Source: Simkania negevensis (GTDB lineage: Bacteria; Chlamydiota; Chlamydiia; Chlamydiales; JAFITR01). Taken from it: a stretch of DNA of 9,355 nt. Shown piece after piece: positions 1 through 7,236 of the stretch. Location: NCBI GenBank assembly GCA_017116025.1, contig JAFITR010000052.1, forward strand, positions 1 through 9,355. The letters run 5' to 3'. The notes under the pieces were generated by a model. That model ran no database searches and had not been told where the DNA came from. It saw only the letters and a list, made by a program, of their open reading frames with translations. Each line of letters opens with the position of its first letter. Position 1 is the stretch's first letter. The position numbers and the translations under genes were made by a program.

Positions 1-1
1 A

Positions 2-3000
2 ATATCGGAACGTAACGCTTGTAAAATGACTCCAGAAGGCAATGTTCTCACTTCCACAAACAATAGTGATGACTTTGCCAAACGCGACCTCATGCGAACA
101 GTAACAGAACCTCACTTGTTTACCTACGATCTGCTCCACTACTTCAGCAACAACAGAAGTGAGCTAGCAAATTCTGCCTTCCAAACTCTCTTCGACATCC
201 TATTTTTCAAACCCGTCGACACAGGGAAAGATGAGCATGGCTTTTCGATCAATGAACCAGTTGCTTTCGACCAGCTTGTGAAGGAACCCGAGCTGCTTGC
301 CCAGTCTTTAGAGCTCATTAACAACGGCTTGAACGACTTCTGGTACAGACAGCCAAGCACAAGGCCCAACATTCACGCCTGCCTCTTCTTCATACGCTTT
401 GCCGACAGAATACGCTCTGCTCTCCCTGAAGAAAGGAGAAAAGAGGTGCTGCCCGACGAAAACCAGATTTTAACTGGTTGGCTGGGGAACAAGGATCTCT
501 CGCATTCAGACAAAAGTGCTATCCACCTCCACCGTCTCTACCACTACATACAAAAGAGCAAGGCAAGAGAGCTCTCCTCTTCCGAACTACAGACGGCCTA
601 CCAAAGTTATCTCTTCTTTGCCAACAACCCTATTGATCAAGAATGGGCCGACCCATACCTTACGGCAGAAGCAGAAAAGTTTGCCAGGACGATGTCTAAA
701 CCAATGCAAGCCTGGTTAGATAGCGATACGACCCAATCGCAAGAAAGGGACGCCTTCTTCAACGAACTGTTCGTAAGCTTAGCCATCGAAATACCTGAGC
801 ATCATTGGCACAAAGGCTCCCAAGCCAACCTCTACACCCCTGCTACCGATTCACAAAGAGGAAGATGCTGGTCTGTCGACATCGAAACGGGGCAATTGCG
901 TAACGGGCCGGAACTTTTCCATACCGCAGAGCCTCCCAAATGGGAACAACACCGAGATTACCAAAGGCTTTTTGGTAACCGCAGGTTCCAATACCGCAAA
1001 GCAAACAAAACCATCTACTTCCACGCTCCTGGCCTTGGCAATTTCCGCACCGTCAATTACTTTCTCGGCACGACCCCATACGAGGCGATCACTCGTTTGC
1101 AGCGCCAGTTCGACGGAAAATGGTACCAGCACATCCATGTAGACTCATTGCCAAAAGAGTTCCCCCATTCACTCAAAACCGACCATGCCTTTTGGCTCTC
1201 TCCCGATCCAACAACACCCTCATATATCACCGATCTCAAAACAGGAGAGATCTGTTACATTGTCGACAAGGACAAAGAAATCATCCCCTACTCCGACAAA
1301 GATCTTCCTGACGAAAAAAAGCGCACTCTATCTCCTTTTTTACATGCCACAGACTATGACCACAAGGCACTTGCCTCATTTGAACGACCCGAATACATCG
1401 AGATGTGGAAGAAAGGAGCAGAAAGAGCAACCTCTCTTGATAGCATCAACTTTCCCCGCTACCTCTCTTTGGGAGGTAATGAGCTACGGTTTGATATTCA
1501 AACGGGGAGCGACGGTAGCAGAGAAGCTCTCTGGCACGATGACAAGCAGTACCGCCTTGCTGACACCAAAGCTCCTGGGCTCCTAGGGACTATGAACAAC
1601 TATCTCCTTTTGGAAAGCAGAGACAAGAAAAAGCGCAAGCTTCTTATCCCTTTACAAAAGGCACTCGAAACTCCACACCTGTCAACAGAAGAACGTCTCG
1701 ACGTTGTCGATGAGGAAAGAAAACAAAAGGAGTATAAGGAGTTTGGAGGAGGCTCGGAGGAGTTGAACGTATCCCAACGAGGGCATAACCACTTTATTGA
1801 AATCGACCTGGTCAATGGCAAGCCAGAGCCAAAAGACAACGAAGGCAAACTCTTTTTGACCTACCTATATCTAGGACAAAGGGAGTACAGTCAAGCGCTC
1901 CAATCGCTTCGTTCCGTTACTCAAAGCGACTCGATGTCCAAAGAGAGCCTAGATATCCTCTCCTGGATCGTTTCCTTAGGAGGAAGCAACAAAGATTTTT
2001 CTGCCAATGCTGCTTCTGTCCGTTTACAAGCGTACAAAAAACTTATCGACTATGAAAGGCGTCCTGGCACCACCTTCTCTCCTACGGATACGCCACCCTC
2101 TAACAAGTTGAAGAAGGAAGCGCTCGCAGACTACAAAAACTACATCGACAGTGCCAACAATGTCGCTGCTGCTTTGCGTTTCAGCCGTGAAGAGGAGCTC
2201 GACCTCCTTGACTACTCGCTAGGCTCCGACACCTTCCCTCGCCGCTACCAATACCTCAAAACGGACAGCTACGGCAACGATCTGATCCAAACCCTCGCCG
2301 CTCCATCAACAGCGATAAGCCCCACCTCTAACGCACGTTCCCTTCCCGTCTTACCCAATCGTTATCGAGACAGTGATGACACTCGCGCTCATCCTAAGGC
2401 CTTCCAACCCTCTACCTACGAGGACGAGAGGAAAGATGAAACACTATTTTATAATTTTTCAGATTCGAGTGGGGATCGACGATATAAGGAAGAACAACGA
2501 GAAAACAGGGTTCTTACCAAACCGTATATCCCCTTCAAGAATGACTTCATCCCCTATTACAACATTGCCAAGGGAAACAAAGCAGCAGAAAGGGAAGCTC
2601 TTCTTTTCTTTCTTGAGCAAATCGATATCTCCAACCTCTCCTCGCAAAGCGAGATAGCTTCTCAACCATGCTCCAATTGGGTTTTATATCACTACCTGCT
2701 CTTTGCTGTACAATACCCAGATGATGCACCGGATCTCCCTGCCGATTATTCGCCCGAGACTCTGTTCGACTTCCATATTGCTTTAAACAAGGCCTATAAC
2801 AAAAAACAGAAACAACAAGAAGATATCGCTGCTGCAGAACAACCTCAACGCATAGCAGCTATAGCAGAAGCAAAGAGGGAGGTCACAGCGCCTCTTTTCA
2901 CACCGGGCGCTGAGCTGGCAGAAGCTCCGCAGATTGCTTCTGCAGAAGAGCCGCTGATCTTTACTCGTATCCGAGCAACTACGCAAAGAGAGACTCCCCT

Positions 3001-6000
3001 ACAACTGCTCCAAAGCTGGATGAATGCCGACCATCGTACAGAAGACCCCAGCTTGACCCTTTCGCTCGAAGAGGGCGACATTACAACGACAGAAGAGTCG
3101 TACAGAGAGGCTATACAGAGGGAATTTTCTTCGTTTTCTGACGACCTTGCTGTTGGCCGCAAAGAGAATGTAGATACTCCACACTACACCCTCAGCAGAT
3201 CCAAAAATTTCTCTGATCTGGAAAAGGTCCTTTCCAAAGGTATTGCAAGCCAGCAGGAGCATTTACGTCCACTTGAAAAGATTTTACTTTCTTTAGCAAA
3301 CAGAAAACCTACAGAGGCAAATCTTGCACTAAGAGAGTCGATGGTTATCGGCGGTCGAGCCAAAAAAGAGCTAGAGCTCAATGACCTCATTCTGCTCTTC
3401 CTCAAAGGGAGAAAAGAGCTCTTTACTCTCGCCAACTCCAACCTCACTGCTGCCGAGATAGAACGCTTGTACAATCTCACAGGGGAGTATTTGTTAGCAT
3501 CGGTAGAGCTCCAACAGTGGCAAAGAGCAGAAAACGATGCCAAGCTCCTTGTTGCCATGGATCAAGACAATGTTCCTTCTGACGACCCTACACGCATCTA
3601 CTATACTGAACGGCTCGGCAACGAGCTACACGGTGCGCGCAGATATGGAAAAGACGTTGAAGGAAAAGAGAATCCCACTTTCGATCCTGTTGCAGAAGTA
3701 CCCTTGCTCGTCTTCGAATATTTTAGCAACATGCAGCTACGTCCTAAACAAATCAGGCTCATTCAACAGATGACACGCCTGGAGGCAACAGGGAACCGCT
3801 ACGAAGATATCGTCATACAGCTCATCATGGGAGGAGGGAAAACCGCGGTCCTTGCCTCCATCCTAGGGCACCGCGCCGCCAAGCCTGGCAGGCTATCGCT
3901 CTTCGTTACCCCCGCCTCACAGTTTCACTCTGTCCGAGAAAACCTTAAGAATGCGCAACGCAAACACTTCCGACAAGAAATAGACACCATTGACCTTGTC
4001 AGAAAGGAGTTTACAGCTAAAAACCTTCAATGGATACGCAACAAGCTCAAAAAGACAATCGAACATGAAGAGATGTTGGTCATTAAAAGTGAAATGCTTC
4101 AGTCTCTAGAGCTTGAATTTTTGAGTTGTGCCCACCAATACCTCCACTATGCAGGACAAGAACCACCTGCTCAGCTCATCGAAAAGATCAAACTACTGAG
4201 GGAGATCTTACTTATCTTCCGCGATCAGAGTGATGCACTCATCGACGAGATCGACCTCGTCCTCAACGCCTTGCGTGAGGTGAACTTCCCTATAGGAGAA
4301 GGCGAGCACGTCAAGCGCGAGCGGACAGATCTTGTCAAGCATGTGATGGCCCTGCTCACCAGCGATACGATCGACATAGGAGAAGGGAAAACGATGGCCG
4401 ACCTTGTCGGCATCAGGCGCAATGAACAAGCGCTACTCTCTTCACAAGATTACCAAAATCGGGTCAAGCCTGCCCTTGCCAAAGAAATTGCACAATACCC
4501 CCATTTGTTAGTACCAGCACAACACTCTGATTCTCTCATACGCTACCTCGAAGGAAAGATTCATCCCGACCTACAACTGCTTGCCGACTACGAAGAGAGG
4601 GCTGTACCCCCAGAAAAAGGTGCTGAGCTCGATCGAATACGGATGTGGATTTCACAACAACCAAACAGTGATGAACTTACACAAGATGTTGCCTTCCTTG
4701 TACTTCTGGCAAAAAAAGCAGAGTCGAACAATCCAAAGATTGTTGAGACGGCCGAACTGATTGCTTTAGCTAAGCACATGCTAGACAGCTTACTGCCGGC
4801 GACATTGTCAAAAAGCTGTGGCCGTCATTTTGGCCGTACAAAGAGTGGTGATCATGCAGGCGAGGTCGTTCCCTACCAAGGCGTCGACACTCCAGCGACG
4901 ACAAAGTTTGGATACCATTATGAGGCAATGATCTACCACTATATCACTGCTTTATCACAAGGGATTACCTCCTTACAGCTCCTCAATCTGGCAAAAAAGT
5001 TTAAAGTGGCAGCACAATACTCCGACAAGCCGTTTCAGGATACGGAAGAAGCCAAAGAGTTTTTATCTCTAACAGAAGTACCATTAGAAGAGATTGATGC
5101 TCCTGGCAAGCTGGAAGAAGCGACAGCGAATCTCAACAAAAACATCGCCCATCTCCTCACAGCGGAAACAGAAACCGTTACGCACTACGTGACCTACTAC
5201 ACCAAACGGTTCAGCAGCTCACCGCAGGACCTTGTCGATCAACTCAACACACGCCGCGGCATGTCGGGGACACCATGGAACGCTCCCGGATACCACTCTT
5301 CTCTTGATGAAAACACTCTGCTTGATAGAGGGACGGAAGGGCAGATCACCGACATCATGCTCAGGCGTGCCAAAGAGGTAGGAGACAAGAACGTTCACAT
5401 CATCGAAACAAGAGACGTAGAAGAACTGCTAACCTCAACGCTGGCAGGGCATATGGAACGAGGCCGCTTCCATGGCATCATCGATGTTGGCGGACACTTC
5501 AAAGGGAGCAACAACAAAGAGGTCGCTTGCGGCATCCTCCGCCACTTTGCCCAAGACCCCACATCAGAAATCGAAGGTGTACTCTTCTACCTCCCTCCTG
5601 CAGGCCCTGATGCAACGGAACAAGAGCGCAAACATGCTGGCCAGCTGGCAGTCTGGAAGAAGGGAGCCAAAACCTACGACGTCATAGGGGGTACAAGCAA
5701 AGAGCATCTCTCTACTATCGGCATCCCTCTATCAAAGCTATTTGTCTACTACGATGAGAACCACACGACGGGCTCAGACATCCTACAGACACCGACGAGC
5801 AAGAACTTTATCACCGTCGACGAACGTCTTTTAAGACGCAATTTCTTCCAAGGGATCCTCCGACTACGACAATATTTCTTCTTCCAAGATGTGGAGTACC
5901 TCGTTCCAAAAGGCGCCCAAGATTCTCTCATCAACCGAGGAACTACCGTCAAGGATCTCATCAAGTCTGGCATCAAATTCCAGACAATACGCCTCGCTAT

Positions 6001-7144
6001 GGACACCTATCGCTCCTTCAAACAACAGCTGGACAACACCATCCGCCAGCAGGCGTTAAAACACCTTTTTGACAAAGAGACTCCTGAGGAGATACGCGAT
6101 GCTTTCCGTCTATACGAAAACCTTCTTGTCACTTCATCAGGAGACTCTCTTTTTGCACAGTTTGGACGCCTAGCAAGAGAAACACCTACGATCGAGGCTC
6201 TTGAACACTACAAGAAGATGGCTCTGCAAAGGTTCCCACAAGGTAGTCAATACGACCAGGAGCGAAGAAAGCTCGAAGGTAGCCTCAACACTGTCATCGA
6301 ACGGGCAAAAAGATGCCCCGTCCTGCAGAAGGAGGTATTTGAATCCCATGCCAACCTTTTCGGGATGGAGCAAGAACTCAACATCGAACTGCAGCAAGAG
6401 GCAGAAACTACTCAAGAACGCGAGCTGGAAAATGAGCTACAGAACGAGTTACAACGATACAACATGCCTTTTTCTGGAGCCGTTCTAAACGAAATCGAAT
6501 GGAGGTCGATTCCTACAATAGAAGAGCTAACAACTCCCAACCCCAATCCGACCAAATCGAGAAAGGATAACGACCGACACCCCGACATCCTCTCCCTCAA
6601 GCAGGCCTTTACCTCTATCGATACCTCTCTTTTCCAATATGAGCGGCCCTACGAAGCAATCTTCGACGACAACATCCTCATTACCGACAACTGCCGCTTT
6701 ACAGGGAGCAACGCTTCCCCTGTCTTTAGCAAATATCAAAAGCCAGGCGAACATATCCTCGCTATCCAAAAAGAAGATGGACACATGAGCTTCATCCTCC
6801 TCTCTAACAAAGATGCAGAGAGGTTCAAGCAGCATCTGAAGACCTCTGACAACCCCGAAGCAAAACGGATGTGGCTGATCTTCCCCGACGGGAGCCTCAT
6901 CCAAGGCAACAAACACAACCCTGCTCTTCCTGACAGCAGCGATTGTGCACAAGAGATCTCACGCGCCCTGCTCCAAGTAAACCTTTTCAACGGCAATGTT
7001 CACTACCTCAACAAGCATAAAGACGAAGCAGAGCGATGGCTTAACGAAGAACCTAAAGAAGACAAAATACGCTTCATGAAACTCAAAGTCGAAAACAACC
7101 CTGTCCAAAGGCAGTTGTTTGACAAGAGTCCCTTGCTACAGTGA
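2..7144 (+). CDS. Giant DUF3638/DUF3645-type SF2 helicase-like NTPase, probably 5'-partial
   Basis: Residues are numbered from the first in-frame ATG at 26. The frame is open back to base 2, and the bases before this ATG (cgcttgtaaa) hold no Shine-Dalgarno sequence, so the real start is probably upstream. Motifs seen in order: LRPKQ (1238-1242), Walker A/motif I MGGGKT (1268-1273), motif Ia FVTPAS (1293-1298), Walker B/motif II DEID (1407-1410), a VVPYQGVDTP...KFGYH block (1614-1631) like the DUF3645 signature, motif III SGTP (1747-1750), IIDVGGHFKGSNNKEVA (from about 1818), YDENHTTGSD (1909-1918), and motif VI QGILRLRQ (1942-1949). An E/Q-rich coiled-coil-like stretch lies at about 2115-2142. 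The C-terminal block contains LLQVNLFNGN. This order matches what I recall of giant eukaryotic DUF3638/DUF3645 proteins. All expected nucleotide-binding residues are present, so ATP binding and hydrolysis are likely, but substrate and role are unknown. The N-terminal 1200 residues are mostly unassigned, with TPR-like helices near 606-640 and 1144-1180. No signal peptide or membrane segment is seen; it is probably cytosolic or a secreted effector. Confidence 0.9.
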   Translation: MSERNACKMTPEGNVLTSTNNSDDFAKRDLMRTVTEPHLFTYDLLHYFSNNRSELANSAFQTLFDILFFKPVDTGKDEHGFSINEPVAFDQLVKEPELLAQSLELINNGLNDFWYRQPSTRPNIHACLFFIRFADRIRSALPEERRKEVLPDENQILTGWLGNKDLSHSDKSAIHLHRLYHYIQKSKARELSSSELQTAYQSYLFFANNPIDQEWADPYLTAEAEKFARTMSKPMQAWLDSDTTQSQERDAFFNELFVSLAIEIPEHHWHKGSQANLYTPATDSQRGRCWSVDIETGQLRNGPELFHTAEPPKWEQHRDYQRLFGNRRFQYRKANKTIYFHAPGLGNFRTVNYFLGTTPYEAITRLQRQFDGKWYQHIHVDSLPKEFPHSLKTDHAFWLSPDPTTPSYITDLKTGEICYIVDKDKEIIPYSDKDLPDEKKRTLSPFLHATDYDHKALASFERPEYIEMWKKGAERATSLDSINFPRYLSLGGNELRFDIQTGSDGSREALWHDDKQYRLADTKAPGLLGTMNNYLLLESRDKKKRKLLIPLQKALETPHLSTEERLDVVDEERKQKEYKEFGGGSEELNVSQRGHNHFIEIDLVNGKPEPKDNEGKLFLTYLYLGQREYSQALQSLRSVTQSDSMSKESLDILSWIVSLGGSNKDFSANAASVRLQAYKKLIDYERRPGTTFSPTDTPPSNKLKKEALADYKNYIDSANNVAAALRFSREEELDLLDYSLGSDTFPRRYQYLKTDSYGNDLIQTLAAPSTAISPTSNARSLPVLPNRYRDSDDTRAHPKAFQPSTYEDERKDETLFYNFSDSSGDRRYKEEQRENRVLTKPYIPFKNDFIPYYNIAKGNKAAEREALLFFLEQIDISNLSSQSEIASQPCSNWVLYHYLLFAVQYPDDAPDLPADYSPETLFDFHIALNKAYNKKQKQQEDIAAAEQPQRIAAIAEAKREVTAPLFTPGAELAEAPQIASAEEPLIFTRIRATTQRETPLQLLQSWMNADHRTEDPSLTLSLEEGDITTTEESYREAIQREFSSFSDDLAVGRKENVDTPHYTLSRSKNFSDLEKVLSKGIASQQEHLRPLEKILLSLANRKPTEANLALRESMVIGGRAKKELELNDLILLFLKGRKELFTLANSNLTAAEIERLYNLTGEYLLASVELQQWQRAENDAKLLVAMDQDNVPSDDPTRIYYTERLGNELHGARRYGKDVEGKENPTFDPVAEVPLLVFEYFSNMQLRPKQIRLIQQMTRLEATGNRYEDIVIQLIMGGGKTAVLASILGHRAAKPGRLSLFVTPASQFHSVRENLKNAQRKHFRQEIDTIDLVRKEFTAKNLQWIRNKLKKTIEHEEMLVIKSEMLQSLELEFLSCAHQYLHYAGQEPPAQLIEKIKLLREILLIFRDQSDALIDEIDLVLNALREVNFPIGEGEHVKRERTDLVKHVMALLTSDTIDIGEGKTMADLVGIRRNEQALLSSQDYQNRVKPALAKEIAQYPHLLVPAQHSDSLIRYLEGKIHPDLQLLADYEERAVPPEKGAELDRIRMWISQQPNSDELTQDVAFLVLLAKKAESNNPKIVETAELIALAKHMLDSLLPATLSKSCGRHFGRTKSGDHAGEVVPYQGVDTPATTKFGYHYEAMIYHYITALSQGITSLQLLNLAKKFKVAAQYSDKPFQDTEEAKEFLSLTEVPLEEIDAPGKLEEATANLNKNIAHLLTAETETVTHYVTYYTKRFSSSPQDLVDQLNTRRGMSGTPWNAPGYHSSLDENTLLDRGTEGQITDIMLRRAKEVGDKNVHIIETRDVEELLTSTLAGHMERGRFHGIIDVGGHFKGSNNKEVACGILRHFAQDPTSEIEGVLFYLPPAGPDATEQERKHAGQLAVWKKGAKTYDVIGGTSKEHLSTIGIPLSKLFVYYDENHTTGSDILQTPTSKNFITVDERLLRRNFFQGILRLRQYFFFQDVEYLVPKGAQDSLINRGTTVKDLIKSGIKFQTIRLAMDTYRSFKQQLDNTIRQQALKHLFDKETPEEIRDAFRLYENLLVTSSGDSLFAQFGRLARETPTIEALEHYKKMALQRFPQGSQYDQERRKLEGSLNTVIERAKRCPVLQKEVFESHANLFGMEQELNIELQQEAETTQERELENELQNELQRYNMPFSGAVLNEIEWRSIPTIEELTTPNPNPTKSRKDNDRHPDILSLKQAFTSIDTSLFQYERPYEAIFDDNILITDNCRFTGSNASPVFSKYQKPGEHILAIQKEDGHMSFILLSNKDAERFKQHLKTSDNPEAKRMWLIFPDGSLIQGNKHNPALPDSSDCAQEISRALLQVNLFNGNVHYLNKHKDEAERWLNEEPKEDKIRFMKLKVENNPVQRQLFDKSPLLQ
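3737..5872 (+). other. Helicase-like NTPase core within the giant protein
   Basis: This sub-region (residues 1238-1949 from the ATG at 26) spans the complete motif set of an SF2-type motor. The first RecA-like lobe runs from LRPKQ through motif I (K1272, T1273), motif Ia and motif II (D1407, E1408). SGTP at 1747-1750 occupies the position of motif III. The second lobe contains the D1820 block, the D1910-E-N-H-T-T-G segment and the arginines R1946 and R1948 of motif VI, candidate arginine fingers. The gaps between motifs I and II (about 135 residues) and II and III (about 340 residues) are far longer than in ordinary DEAD-box helicases and resemble the DUF3638 layout. Motif presence is seen directly; a motor or ATPase function is inferred, and nucleic-acid unwinding cannot be claimed. 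Confidence 0.75.
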
Positions 7145-7146
7145 GG

Positions 7147-7236
7147 CATTGGGGTCAGGCCTGCAAATCTGTAAGAGTTACAAGTTCGGAGCCCTCAACT
7201 TGCAACTCTTGCAGATTTGCAGGCCTGACCCCAATG
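7147..7236. repeat. Long near-perfect palindrome (REP/MITE-like), 40-bp arms
   Basis: Bases 7147-7186 are the inverted complement of 7197-7236, separated by a 10-base loop (7187-7196). The outer 25 pairs are perfect. Of 40 positions only two fail: 7172/7211 (T opposite G, a wobble in top-strand RNA) and 7180/7203 (A opposite C). Each arm reads inward as CATT then GGGGTCAGGCCTGCAAAT. From memory, palindromes with a GGGGTCAGGCCT-type core are dispersed repeats in many bacteria, often linked to IS200-like REP-associated tyrosine transposases; I could not verify this, and no transposase is in the window. The element begins two bases after the stop of the upstream gene and covers the last 26 codons and the stop of the convergent transporter gene. 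No target-site duplication is evident. The structure is certain; its mobile origin is inferred. Confidence 0.93.
7147..7236. terminator. Possible bidirectional 3'-end hairpin between convergent genes
   Basis: The palindrome would form a very stable stem of about 40 pairs in transcripts from either strand, directly behind the stop of the giant gene and at the very end of the transporter message. That position suits a transcript-end or RNA-stabilising structure. However, no run of T follows the stem on the top strand (tagtcgagc) or on the bottom strand (cctcactgta), so it is not a canonical intrinsic terminator. A long duplex could also be an RNase III target. Function is inferred from structure and position only. 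Confidence 0.35.

Noticed and set aside
1185..1586. 133-codon open frame on the top strand overlapping the giant gene in another frame.
   Set aside because: Out-of-frame overlap with a continuous coding sequence; the S/T/P-rich product looks like frame-shifted translation.
6527..6952. 141-codon open frame on the bottom strand inside the giant gene.
   Set aside because: It lies wholly antisense to a conserved coding region; the C-rich top strand makes such open antisense frames common. No recognisable protein features.
7147..7236. Interpretation of the palindrome as a standard rho-independent terminator.
   Set aside because: The stem is far longer than usual and lacks a T run on both sides; a weaker 3'-end role is listed instead.
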